From contig OX388329.1 in NCBI GenBank assembly GCA_947579605.1, positions 21,532,299 through 21,596,298 of the forward strand: a DNA stretch of 64,000 bases. The letters are read 5' to 3'. The position numbers and the translations under genes are program-made. The notes under the pieces are model-generated. The model did no database searches, was not told the DNA's origin, and worked only from the letters and a program-made list of their open reading frames with translations. The stretch is from Athripsodes cinereus (lineage: Eukaryota > Arthropoda > Insecta > Trichoptera > Leptoceridae). Below, piece after piece: positions 35,940 through 46,685 of the stretch. The first letter of the stretch is position 1, and every line of letters starts with the position of its first letter.

Positions 35940-36016
35940 TTTAATTTTGTCTTGACCAGGAATTAAACCTGGGACCTCGTGACTCAGAGGCAAGCGCGTT
36001 ACCTTCGCGCCACAAA
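35940..36016 (-). mobile_element. tRNA-derived SINE head, copy C
   Basis: The minus strand carries TGGCGCGAAGGTAACGCG and GTCCCAGGTTTAATTCC (A- and B-box regions) of the SINE at 52271. The body is missing or too diverged. Confidence 0.65.
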
Positions 36017-36019
36017 ATA

Positions 36020-36766
36020 AATAAATATTGTTTCAGTTTTAGGTTCGGCCACCTAACTCACATAATAGTAAAACGGATGAACGTCTAGCTCGTCCATAAA
36101 ACTGTATATAAAACCTAAAAGACTTTATTCCAAATAAATATACCTGATGCCTAGATCTAAGATACCTATAGAAAATAATTCTCACTCGTTATAAATTTGT
36201 ATAAAAAAACTAAAGTAGTCAATGTTATTTATTTCTTACATAATTTATTAGTCGTTCAGCACACTATGACGTAAAACACGATATCAACTCAAGTATCTAT
36301 TGTAGGTATCTAGTAAGTAGGTGTACTTTTAATTTATTCAGTACAATGTAACAGCTTATTTAACTATATTTTTTATTTTATTATTTTTTATTTACTTAAT
36401 TTGTTGAAAAGCTGCGATTGTTTTTTATTTTAAGTATTTAACTGTTAGGTATCAATGAGAATATTCATACAAATAATTATGTTTTTATTTTTCTGATAAC
36501 TATTTTATAGTTGTTATATCAAAAAATTATGTATTTTATTATTATCTTGAAATGTAACGCGATTGTATAAAAATTAAAGCCATGATCACTTAGTAGTCAA
36601 TTCAGCTTATATAAAATAATTTTGAGTACTTACCATGTCATTTAAAATTGCAAGCGATTTTTTCTTATTAATATTTTAATTTAGTTACTTTCATTGATAG
36701 ATGTTTAATTTTTTTTTTGTATTATGAAATCAACATACACTGTCTTAAGTACCGTTTTGTTTTCAG
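36020..36766. other. End of FoxF intron 1
   Basis: AT-rich; the last 110 bases contain pyrimidine runs leading to the exon-2 acceptor. Confidence 0.45.
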
Positions 36767-36940
36767 CACCTTTCACAACTTTCCGTCCACCGTTCCAGCA
36801 AGTGAGTCCGTCTCAACTTCAATACGCTGAAAGAAAGAGTTATCTGAGTCCTCCACCAATGGCCACATCACCATTGACCACATCACCAATATCAATGACA
36901 ACAACCTTGCCACCTACAAACAGTCTACCGTTGGACCACG
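36767..36940 (+). CDS. FoxF: FoxF exon 2 (Pro/Ser/Thr-rich tail)
   Basis: Begins right after a good acceptor (TTTTGTTTTCAG) and joins exon 1 in frame (phase 1). It encodes about 58 residues starting APFTTFRPPFQQ, followed by SPSQLQYAERKSYLSPPP and a Ser/Thr/Pro-rich run ending NSLPLDH. This is low-complexity tail sequence of the kind found C-terminal to forkhead domains; GC is higher than the flanks and the frame is clean. Two ends are possible: a donor G|GTAAAT at 36940/36941 leading to exon 3, or read-through for four more codons to TAA at 36952-36954, giving a 289-residue protein ending HGKFI. The exon is supported by splice signals, phase and composition. I did not find a second conserved domain. 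Confidence 0.75.
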
Positions 36941-37389
36941 GTAAATTTATTTAAATCAGTGATGAAAATCCAAAGGTTAGTTCATACACCTTATTACCCC
37001 TGTTGCTATGCAGGTACAAATATATATCAACAATAATATTTTGTATGCAGGTACGAAGATTAGTAAACAATTAAGAACAATATTAACGCAGGTACCTTTT
37101 AAGTGCAGGGATATTTTTAATGTTCGGATTTTCAGAGTTCTCATGAACTGCATTGTTTATTTCGGTATTTCAGTACCACTTTCTAAATAACAATTATTTT
37201 TTTAATGATAACTTTTCGGCACAGTACCTACTATACCGGGCATATCAAATTATATATTATTACATGGTACTGTATTACGATTAATATCAAAAGATATTGC
37301 TTGGGGCATGTGAAAAACCTGAGGATCAAACATTAAGACATCCTCATGGATGAATACGTACCTACCTACCGAGTATAATTAGCATGCAT

Positions 37390-37466
37390 GAATGTTTCAC
37401 ATAGAAGCAAAGAGTGTATACAAGGAGTGGAATAAGTTGGTTCTTTCTGCCTACCCTGCAAGAAAC
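37390..37466 (+). mobile_element. Non-LTR retrotransposon 3' tip
   Basis: Reads FHIEAKSVYKEWNKL and VLSAYPARNYM, matching VEEAKEVCRD ... VLSAYP of 9499-9780. Confidence 0.6.
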
Positions 37467-37696
37467 TACATGTTTGTAATTTTATTTATTTATTCACAAC
37501 TCAAATATAAATTCACCGTCATAACAATATTATTTATCAATACTTTGCCGATACGAGTATGTAGGTGTCATCAAAGACTAATGAATATCTCACTGAATAA
37601 AATATTTGTTTATATTTTTACGTATGTAGGAATTTGTTTGTTTGTACATTAGGTAATATTATAAACAAAAAAGTCATGTACTACATACATTCATTA

Positions 37697-37890
37697 ATAC
37701 CATAATCGCATTTCCCACAAGTTGGGTTAGCCAGCGTACCATCAGTATAATAATATGAACTCATATAATATATTAAACATGCAAGATTTCCGTGTCATAA
37801 AATTGAGAAATTAAGATGGCTGGCATATCTCATCGCTTCGTTCAAAATACATACCTACAAAATATTACCAAAATATTCTGAGAATTAAAA
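37697..37890 (-). mobile_element. Family-A short element (minus strand)
   Basis: ACCATAATCGCATTTCCCAC, GTTGGGTTAGCCAGC, AACATGCAAGATT and GATGGCTGGCATATCTCATC match family A in order. Confidence 0.65.
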
Positions 37891-38474
37891 GTTTGCATCG
37901 TACCTAGGGGATAAAATATTATTAACCTTAAATGTTTATCTATAAGAACTTAATTGTAGTTTTCTAATCTAATTAATTTACTTTTCAGAATGTGATATTC
38001 AACTACTACCTACTACTACTTAATGCAATATCGGAAGAAGATAATATGAACAAAATGATTGGACATAATTTCTTCTAAGCTATGAAAACATAATTGCTTC
38101 GTGGGATTATTTATAAAAGGATATATATATATATATAATACTTATATGATTATTTATTTTATAAGATAGAAATACTCCTTAATATTATTGATAAATTTAT
38201 GGTATAATTTAATAATTTCCTATGTATTTTGTTATTTGGTTACAAAATGAACGTTGTTATAACGTCATTTTGCTGGTTGTCATTTATTACATGAAAAATA
38301 ATAACAAAAAACTAAATACGAATGAATGCAGGCTTGGTTAATTTAATACGTAGACAGTTTTTTATTTACTTTAAGAAGGGCCTTTTAAAAATGATTGTGT
38401 CCTAACACCCTTATTGGTTTTATAAATTAAATTAAACCATATAACTAACTATCTGTAAGGTTTTTGAATTCCAG

Positions 38475-38545
38475 GAGAACATAAAGCAACTATAGTGGAA
38501 CCAAAAATACATGAATATTATTTTATTGCTATCATGGAATTCTAA
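38475..38545 (+). CDS. FoxF: Candidate FoxF exon 3 (C-terminus)
   Basis: After acceptor GAATTCCAG (ending 38474) an open frame in the phase required by the exon-2 donor runs 23 codons to TAA at 38543-38545. It encodes GEHKATIVEPKIHEYYF and a short hydrophobic end. With it, FoxF would be 308 residues and intron 2 would span 36941-38474. For: phase match and a plausible peptide. Against: a frame this short is open by chance about a third of the time, the polypyrimidine tract is weak, and the first bases (CCAGGAGAACATA) match a motif that recurs as a dispersed repeat from 42 kb onward. A MITE remnant begins about 20 bp downstream. Confidence 0.4.
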
Positions 38546-38565
38546 CTTAAACGTTGTTCTCAAGA

Positions 38566-38800
38566 GGCAAATATCGTCAGCCATTTGAACCGTGTGAACA
38601 AATTGACAGTTAGTCTGAAACTATAAACACCAGTAAAAACAATGTCGTCTCAAGTTGACCAGCTTTCAACTTCTTCGTTGGTGGAAAGATTTCAGAGCAT
38701 CTGACAGATTGTAGATATGTCCAGTAGACTGTGTGAACACGTTTGGCGATCAATTAACGACCGACGGATTTTGTTTTTTATGCAAGCGAAATTCGCCTCG
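38566..38800. mobile_element. Truncated relative of the 544-bp MITE
   Basis: Matches the interior and right part of 14627-15170 (ATCGTCAGCCATTTGAAC, GTCGTCTCAAGTTGACCA, GATTTTGTTTTTTATGCAA, CGAAATTCGCCT), with deletions and without the outer ends. It begins about 20 bp after candidate FoxF exon 3. Confidence 0.75.
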
Positions 38801-38814
38801 TTAGAACCCCGTAT

Positions 38815-38998
38815 TACCTACTTTTGGTACATTTCCGTTACTTTATGCTATCCTAATATTCATTACACGGTATTTTAAATCCCACTGATTTTTTTTCAAA
38901 ATTCACGACATCGTCGGGATGTAAAATACCGTGTAATTGAGGTATTGAATATTAGGGTAACATAAAGTGACGCAAGTGCACCAAAAGTAGGTAGGTAA
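38815..38998. repeat. Foldback repeat
   Basis: Arms of about 70 bp (38815-38883 and 38916-38998) are imperfect inverted copies; shared words include TACCTACTTTTGGT, CTAATATTCA and TACACGGTATTTTA. The loop is about 30 bp. A further partial repeat of the right arm is at 39105-39135. Confidence 0.8.
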
Positions 38999-40290
38999 CT
39001 GAATTGTTTTAACGCTAGCGTAGTGTTAAGATCCAACCTTGAATAATCGGAGTAACTTGATATCCAGATATTTGACATTGCAATCTGTGCAACCAAGTCA
39101 TGAAAACCAGGGTAGCATAAAGTAGCACGAGTGTGAAATTGTATTGTTTATTTAAAACATTTATGTACTTTCATTGATTATGTGCCTTAAGCATTTCATT
39201 TTTACTACATTATCAATACAAAAAAGCTAAATACATAACTAGATATTTTGATAGCGCTGGTTTGACTAAACTTTGAAAATGTATTTATTGTATAACGTAT
39301 TCATAATTTTATTAAAAACCAAAGCAATTATAAGTTTTTTTATACTGTAAGTTTCTTAGTATTAAGTAATATTGAAGCGTGTTTTGTTGATAAGAGAGAA
39401 ACCCTAATTTATTGAGAAAAAAGGCGTACAAAAAATGAGAATATTCAGCATTCAAAATGTTAGATGATATAAATTTATTACAGTAGGGACTCATTCCTTT
39501 TGGCTACCATGTAAGTATATATAAAATAGTTGTTTTTAAATTGATTATTTATATTATCATAAAGTTAGGTAGTATATATTTTTACATTTAAGTATAAATT
39601 AATACGCACCCATCTATTTTATAAAGAGTAGTTTAAGTTTTGTTATACAAATGTTAATAATAATAATATTATTATGTAGTATCGATTGCCATGCGAGTCC
39701 ATTGAATAATTAAAAATAGTTTAGTAATACCTAATTTAAAATAATAATTTAATTTAAAATTAATGTTTAAGTTATGGTATATCTTCATATACGTAAGAAA
39801 TGTGATGGATTTATAGATGTATAATATTTATATGCCTATAGCAATAATAAAACAATTATTCATAATCAACCAGTTCAAAACCTTAAATTTTATTTGAGGC
39901 TAAAGAGTTTGCTTTGACTGGGCAACTCCAGACAGAAAAATAGGGGCACTTCAATAGATTTTACAGGATGGTTCGCAATGCAAACCACATCTTAACAGAT
40001 AATTTATAAAATCCTTTTAATGTTCATTTTACATTTAAGACAAATGCAATGCATAATAGTTTCAATATTATTTAAACAAATTTGGTGTTGAATGAATATA
40101 TTTTACAGAAATTATTTAAGATTTTATGTTTTTAGATTGAAATATTATCTTTTATAATGCGTTTCCACAAAGTTTCACTTGAAAATATAGAATATTTATT
40201 AAATATTGTCTATCTTCCCATGTATTTAGTTACCTAGCTAAGAAAGCTAGCTAGCTAATGAAAGAGACTATGTAAATGAAAATGGATAAT

Positions 40291-40324
40291 TTCACTTATT
40301 GTTATAAATATAACAATAAGTGAA
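40291..40324. repeat. Perfect hairpin
   Basis: TTCACTTATTGTTAT (40291-40305), loop AAAT, then the exact complement (40310-40324). No T run follows; function unknown. Confidence 0.8.
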
Positions 40325-41639
40325 AGAATTCTGTTATCTCGTACATATAAATAAGTAAATAATATTTAAATTTATATATTTTTTATACTCACGCTGAATA
40401 TTTATGATTTGCCAATTTATTAAATATAATTATTGATATCGAAACAAATTTCATATTGAAATTTGTATATAGGTATTTCAAAATAGGGTATATAATTATG
40501 TAAATGTAATTCAGGTAGTATTGCATATTTATTGATGGCATCTATTATTAGTAAATACTGACCTATTTATGTGTGTACACTATAGACATAATTATATAAC
40601 TATAGACTATACAATTTTTAATACATCTGAGACATTCTAGTCCTACTTCCATTTATGCATATTTAAAATATGAAAGTAAGAAAGATATTATAGAATACAC
40701 TTCAAAGTAAAGATTGGTGAAATATTTAGTAGACAGCAAACGACGTGAAGTTAGCACATTATTCTAAGCATTTTCTCGCATGCTATGTAGTATCTCCTAC
40801 TATGTATATCTATATCTATAGAATATTCAGAAAGTGATGGTCGCTTCCGACCAATTACGATTCAACTACTCGCGATGTGTGACTACTTTGATTTAAATCT
40901 ATTACCTACTCTACTATAGTTATATAATTATGTTTTTGTGTGCACCAACTGATTTTCATACAAATAAATTAATATTTTACGTACCATATTTTCATTTGAA
41001 AATTGCAGTTAATGTTTGATTTTTTAAGATTTTAGAAGTCTTGACAATGAAGATTCTTATTTCATTCTACAAACAATTTAGCAATAAAATTAATATATAT
41101 TTATTATACATTTTTGTCTTTTGCTTACTGCTTTCTTTATATACAATTCAATTATAATTATTTACCGAAACTGACAATTCTATTTGGTTTGTTGTAATAC
41201 CAATATAATCTACAATAAATTTACATATTATTTAATACTGAACTGTTGTAATACTTATCATCAGTTTTAACATAAATTTTGTTTGTAAAAAATATGATTG
41301 ATTTCTTTCTAAAAACGTAGCAACATTGTATTCAATTTTTATTTATCAGAAATAAATCTATTAAAATCGTTTAAAATTCAAGAAAAAAAACAGTATTTCA
41401 AAAATGTTTCTACGATTAATGAACCAGCTTTTAATATGAATTATATGAAAATAAACTATTTTCAATACAATATGTATCCATATACACAAATAAAATAACT
41501 AATTACTGTATAATTTTCTATTTATACAAGAGTTTGGGAATAATGTTAGTAGAAACTATCTAGGAATGTAATAATATAGTCTAGAAATAGTTTTGTAAAT
41601 CTATACATTTGCATTTTAAACAGACAGTATTCAAAGAAA

Positions 41640-41840
41640 ACAAGAATGAAAGTGGGTACGTGGAAAGAATGGACGAGGACCGAATGACTAAGAAACTATG
41701 CATGACTGAGAGGAATGGTGTTAAGAGACGTGGCCGTCCGAGTATCAAATGGTAAGATCACTTAAATCAGATTGTACAGGACGGTCACGTGTTGAGCACA
41801 TTGAATAAGAGAGCATGCATTAGGAATTTTATGACGATGA
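41640..41840 (+). mobile_element. Non-LTR retrotransposon 3' end
   Basis: Reads VERMDEDRMTKKLCM, RNGVKRRGRPSIKW, a stop, then DHLNQIVQDGHVL and LNKRACIRNF: reverse-transcriptase C-terminus, same family as 13622-13865. Confidence 0.75.
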
Positions 41841-42087
41841 TAATGGTTATTTTATAAAAATGTATTAATGTTTGCCAATGAAATTATTCGAACTAATGCA
41901 ATTAGAATTACCTTAAGTACTTATGTTTAGAACTAATTTTATGGTTTAATGTAAGATGTTTAATTAATTGCAAGTTACATGAAATAATAAATGATATCAT
42001 AATAAAATAATTTGAATAATTTGATTTTTTGACCGCATATATTCTCTGCATCGCAAGGAAGGGATATTTAAATTAACTTCTACCACT

Positions 42088-42240
42088 ATACCATCAAGGC
42101 ATACACGACAAGTGAGGTAGCCAGCTGACTAATGATATGCAATTAACATGCAGATTGTCCTCTCTGCGCAAAGAAAAAAGGACATTCAAGATTGATGGCA
42201 TGCCTGAATTTAAGATGTAATGTAACACCTGCTTTTTGCC
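42088..42240 (-). mobile_element. Family-A short element (minus strand)
   Basis: ACCATCAAGGCATACACGAC, GTGAGGTAGCCAGCTGAC, ATGCAGATTGTCCTCTC and GACATTCAAGATTGATGGC match family A in order; the right end is missing. Confidence 0.75.
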
Positions 42241-42260
42241 TATTTAAAGTGACAATAACA

Positions 42261-42570
42261 CATCATTCAAAAGAAAAGGCTTCTAAACTGTAGATAATGA
42301 ATACCAGGAGAATATAAAATGATACAAGTGAGTATAATGTAACAAAATTAATTGCATATAAGGTCAGACACATCATTGAATTATCAAAAGAAAAGGCTTC
42401 TAAACTGTAGGTAATGAATATCAGGAGAGTATAAAATGATACAAGTGAGTAGGTATAATGTAACAAAATTAATTGCATAGGTCAGATACATCATTGAAAT
42501 ATCAAATGAAAAGGCTTCTAAACTGTAGGTAATGAATACCAGGAGAGTATAAAATGATACAAGTGAACCA
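42261..42570. repeat. Tandem repeat, about 117-bp unit, three copies
   Basis: GAAAAGGCTTCTAAACTGTA recurs at 42273, 42390 and 42508 (periods 117 and 118). Each unit contains YCAGGAGARTATAAAATG (42304, 42421, 42539), the punctuating motif of the 42-64 kb region. Copies differ by a few substitutions. Confidence 0.95.
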
Positions 42571-43243
42571 TAATTGATATAAATAACTACAATCCACTAA
42601 TTACTATTAGGTTGGTACATAAATATTTACGCAGGCTTACAATTAGGAGTCCAGAAAGTTTAAGGGTAAAGCAGTGGAAAATTTACTTTGAGTAAAATGT
42701 ATAATGTACCTACCTACCTAAATGTATGTGTACAAGGAGAATAGCATGATAAGGTGGTTGACACAATGATAATAATAATCTTCTCATTGGTACAGCATTT
42801 CATTCATTATAACTAATGAAACATAATTATGTACATAGGTATCAAACTTTTGCCATGTATTTTATTTATTTTACAACATTCCACGGTATGAGCCTTTTTA
42901 GAATATATTTTTGGAATAAATATACAAAATAAACTCTAATAGAGACAATAAAAAGGTTAATTCATAAATAATAATAACAAATAGGTAAAGTCATTATAAA
43001 ATTTAAATAAAATCTACATCATGAATAATTAGAATAACATATTTTCTATTAACTCCAGAGTACGAGTATAGTTTACCTCTGAGAGAAACTTTGTGAAACG
43101 CTACGTAAATAAAAATAAACGCTAGTCTACAGAAACCTCAAGTCTGTTAATTAAAACAAATTTCCCTCTTGAAAAGTGTATTGATAAAAATAAATCCCTC
43201 TTAAGCCTCTGGACACGTAATGTGTGGAAAAGCCTCACAAATA

Positions 43244-43400
43244 TCAGGAGAATATAACTGGAAAGCAGTATTTCTGATTCAAATACAAGTAAATATCGTG
43301 TGCAAAATCTTCAACTTCGAGTATAGATGACCTTTTTCAGAACAATGGAAATATGTCAATTTTATACTAGGAGAACATATTCTTGAATAAGTTGTATTAC
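43244..43400 (+). repeat. Two CAGGAG-motif units
   Basis: TCAGGAGAATATA at 43244 and CTAGGAGAACATAT at 43367, 123 bp apart, with unrelated sequence between: part of the punctuated region described under findings. Confidence 0.5.
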
Positions 43401-43457
43401 CTACAAATTTTAAAAGTGTGGAGGCTACAATACATACCAGTTGTCACAAACATTAAC

Positions 43458-43506
43458 ATATATTCCATTGAATCATATATATTTATATGATTAAATGGAA
43501 TATATA
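43458..43506. repeat. AT-rich hairpin
   Basis: ATATATTCCATTGAATCATAT is followed after a short loop by its near-exact complement ATATGATTAAATGGAATATAT. Confidence 0.7.
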
Positions 43507-43699
43507 ACATTAATCACTCGATTGCGGGTGCATTGCCGTAAAATGAAATAAGAAGAAGAAATGGAATATATGTAAATGCAGCTTATGCACGAAGCTTATG
43601 AATTTACTGGATTTTCATAGAAATATAGAAGGCTGAAGACGCACCTTTTGCTGGGAGTTTCGGGTGATAGACACGGTGTGCGGTGCCCTTGAGGTCATG

Positions 43700-43805
43700 T
43701 TATGAGTTAAAACTAATATGTGAGGTTTTACGAACGCCTGACTTTTACGAGACACTCGAATACATACAGAAAATTGTGGAAGACACATTCTTTACTGGAG
43801 ACTCC
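43700..43805 (-). mobile_element. Family-A fragment (minus strand, 5' part)
   Basis: ACGAACGCCTGACTTTTACG, AGACACTCGAATACATACAG and ATTCTTTACTGGAGACTCC match the start of family A. Confidence 0.65.
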
Positions 43806-44194
43806 TCGTCGTAAACTTAATCATCCTATTTTTTTAATACCAAATTTCATTGAAACATTATACATATATACTTTCTCTCCGTCACGTATATCTTTTTAAT
43901 TGCTTCCTCTTGTATTCTTTTCACATGATTGTAGCTTGTTTCATTATTGTGAGATATCTCATTTAATTGTTAACCGCAACTTATCTGGAAGAGTTGTAAA
44001 ATTCTCTATTAGAAAATATTTATTTAAATATTGGTATGTACAAATTACTTAAACACAAGCTTCAAAACACAAATAAACAACTAGGTCTAGAGTACAGCGT
44101 GGCGCGAGAGCTGCGTCAACATTGAATAATCACCTATCGAAAAAGTCTAGAGTTAAACCTCACGACAAACCAACATTTAATCACAAACAAGATT

Positions 44195-44305
44195 TTGGCC
44201 TGGATTGGTCACGTCATCAGATCCAGATAAGAAAGGTTGACTAAATGCAATCTGCAAGACAGAAGATCGTTAGGAAGACCAAAGCAAAGAATCACTCTTC
44301 TCAAG
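44195..44305 (+). mobile_element. Non-LTR reverse-transcriptase fragment
   Basis: Reads KILAWIGHVIRSR and DRRSLGRPKQRIT in nearby frames: the WIGHxxR ... GRP region of non-LTR Pol. Short and broken. Confidence 0.5.
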
Positions 44306-44563
44306 ATTTTTTTTTGACATTTATTGTTTAGGAGACCATGAGCCTACAATGGGCTGTGCGGCCATCGGATGTAATTGAGTAAATTATAAAAAAAATTAAA
44401 AACCCTTACAAAATGGGCTATTTTAAATAATATTAATATGTATGTTATAAATTTTTTGACACAATTGGATGTCGGGAACTGGATTTCACTTGCTAAAAGT
44501 GTAGATGTCAAAAATATTTTGAACCACTCTAGATTAATCATTCCAATTGTTTTGATTGCACAA

Positions 44564-44775
44564 TAATTGTGTTGTCAACAACTGAAAAGCACAGTCATCA
44601 TTTTATCGCAATCCGACACTCCTATATCCCTCTCTTACATGTAGAAAAGTCATCTGTCTTTGTCACATACACATACTTTATTAAATTATTATATTATATG
44701 CATGTTTCATACATAAGAAATTGTTTTCTCATTTACTCTCTGCTGCCCTAATACATAAAACACATAAAATATCCG
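44564..44775 (+). repeat. Dispersed repeat B, copy 1
   Basis: CAACTGAAAAGCACAGTCAT, CGCAATCCGACACTCCTATA and CTGTCTTTGTCACATA occur in order, ending CCCTAATACATAAAACACAT. Other copies: 49128-49320, 60030-60215, 62773-62945; a diverged one at 53700-53930. Confidence 0.8.
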
Positions 44776-44944
44776 CGTAAGTTAGTCTGCATTCTATTTG
44801 TCTGAAACAAGCGTTTCGTTCTGCAATAGATTAAACAAGTACGAAAGAGACGTCTTTCAATGTTATAAAATTGTAAACGATTGAAAGACTCGCAAATATG
44901 TAATAAAGAAAATGTAAAAGTACTAAAGAGGGTTTTAATTTTAT

Positions 44945-45100
44945 TAATTTAACATGAACTTCCACCAAGTACCGTCGGTCATCGGTCAATATAAACTATC
45001 AGGAGAATATATGAAAGAGATAGTAATAAATTAGCCCAACAAGACTTCTTATCACAAACATTTACATTATATACGGCGTATTAAATACAATAGGTATATT
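44945..45100 (+). repeat. Dispersed repeat unit ending in CAGGAGAATATA block, copy 1
   Basis: ATGAACTTCCACCAAGTACC and GTCGGTCA are followed by AATATAAACTATCAGGAGAA (motif at 44999), then ATCACAAACATTTACATT and GGCGTATTAAATACAATA. Colinear with 45735-45905; its first part is also the complement of 30893-30930. Confidence 0.75.
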
Positions 45101-45734
45101 AAACAAACCAATCAGACAGATCGGAGAACCATGTTTATACAATGTAACATTGTACAAAACCCAATCTGAAGAAGTGAGTAAGGCGTGTCAATGCTTACGA
45201 ATTGGCTCAAGACTGGCTAGAGTGATCACTTTCGGTGTCCGTGGACAACGTTCACCAATTCCACCATTCTCACTTTCACTATATTAGGTCTACAAAAAGC
45301 AACCATCTTTTTGGATCTCATATTTCAGATCTCAAGTGGATCGCGATCTCCCGTCTAAAAACAATTAAGTTCAATAAACTGTTTATTGTTAACTATAGAA
45401 TTGAACTTCATCGCAATATGTAACAAAATTACTCGTAAAAAAATTATAAAAAAAATATTGCAAGGACATTCTCATTCCCGGCTCGCGATTAATAAAGACA
45501 ATGAGGAAGTACCTAATACAAATAAGTGTTATATTTTTATCAAAGGTGGGTACTTTACTTTTGAGAGATGAGAGGGAGGCTCTTGAAAGCCGGCTTACAA
45601 ATTAAAAAAGTCAACGGAGGGATAACTATATTAAATTAATCAAAAAACTTTACTTAATTCATTTAATATGGATACACAAAAAGTGAAGGATTACATTGAA
45701 AATAACTATATTATTATATTGTTATATTTATAAA

Positions 45735-45905
45735 TTATTAATATGGACTTCCACCCAGAACCGTCGGTCGATAAAATAAATTTGACAATATAAACTATCA
45801 GGAGAATATAATAGAGAGGTAGTAACGAATTAATCCAACAAAACTTCAATAATTCTCAGTTATCGCAAACATTTACAATTGTCTCCGGCATATTAAATAC
45901 AATAA
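45735..45905 (+). repeat. Dispersed repeat unit, copy 2
   Basis: Colinear with 44945-45100: ATGGACTTCCACCCAGAACC, GTCGGTCGATAAAATAAATT, ATAAACTATCAGGAGAATAT (motif at 45798), TCGCAAACATTTACAATT, GGCATATTAAATACAATA. The two copies sit in the same orientation about 0.8 kb apart. Confidence 0.75.
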
Positions 45906-45909
45906 GTAA

Positions 45910-46685
45910 CGATATAGTCTCTTAAGTATTTCGAAATTATAATGCGAGAAAAAATTGAAGGAAAGAAGTTGTTGCAAGTATGCTTAGTTCTAAAGATGTT
46001 TATCCAAAGAATGAAAATGCGAAAAATAATTAAAAGTACTATAGATTCACCTCATAAATATGAAATAACTTTTGAACTTAACGGAGTTTGAAACTTTCAT
46101 AAGGATTAAACGGTTTTTGGAATACACATGTTTACAGATTCTAGTCTTTAGGTAAAAAATTCTAGGGCCATAATAACTAACTTTCTCTCGCCTTTTACGA
46201 CGCTATTGTTCCTTTTTCCACTATTATTTGTTAGTTTCTCGTTTCCTAGATGTAGGTACTACCTACTACAATTTCACAGCTTTTAGCTAAAAGACTCATT
46301 TTGATTAATCTTTTTTTTTAATAAATCAGACAGATTACACTTAGGTCGCCATATTGAATTTGGATAAATCTAGAGCTGTGATCGGCTGTCTGTGGACTTA
46401 TATGATTGTTTGAAACAAAAATGTATGACGGACTTAACGTTGTTGGGAATATAACTTTTTTTGACGGCGATTTTCTTGTATATTTAGCGGAGAACGGAAC
46501 ACACATATTAGAGTCGATTATTTGGAAAACAATTGTCTATACGAATCAATGTTTAGTTGAAATTTGATATAAATTGGACTTAACGTCGAATTAAACTTTA
46601 GGTACGCCTCAAATATTCATCATTATCCTTTTTACACTCAGTGAATAATTTTATGTTTGTTTTTATAAAATTAATTTAACCCTTA
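45910..46685. other. AT-rich DNA
   Basis: No gene or repeat recognised. Confidence 0.4.

Larger units (their letters stand above)
11646..36766 (+). other. FoxF intron 1 (about 25.1 kb)
   Basis: Donor GTGAGT at 11646-11651; acceptor TTTTGTTTTCAG ending at 36766. Phase 1: the last base of exon 1 (G) joins CA of exon 2 to give an Ala codon, so the reading frame is preserved. The intron holds many transposon remnants, listed separately, and long unique AT-rich stretches. No other host coding region is recognisable inside it. The boundaries are inferred from splice signals and phase, not from a transcript. Confidence 0.75.
36941..38474 (+). other. Candidate FoxF intron 2 or 3' flank
   Basis: Donor GTAAAT at 36941, acceptor CAG at 38474 if exon 3 is real. 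It contains a non-LTR tip (37390) and a family-A copy (37697). If exon 2 reads through, this is 3' UTR and flank; an AATAAA lies near 37595. Confidence 0.4.
39140..42080. other. AT-rich DNA 3' of FoxF
   Basis: No gene recognised. It contains a perfect hairpin (40291-40324) and a non-LTR piece (41640-41840). A CTAG run lies at 40240-40258. Confidence 0.4.

Noticed and set aside
42261..42570. CRISPR-like array (repeats with a constant motif)
   Set aside because: Eukaryotic context, spacers not unique, period 117 bp, no cas genes; an ordinary tandem duplication.
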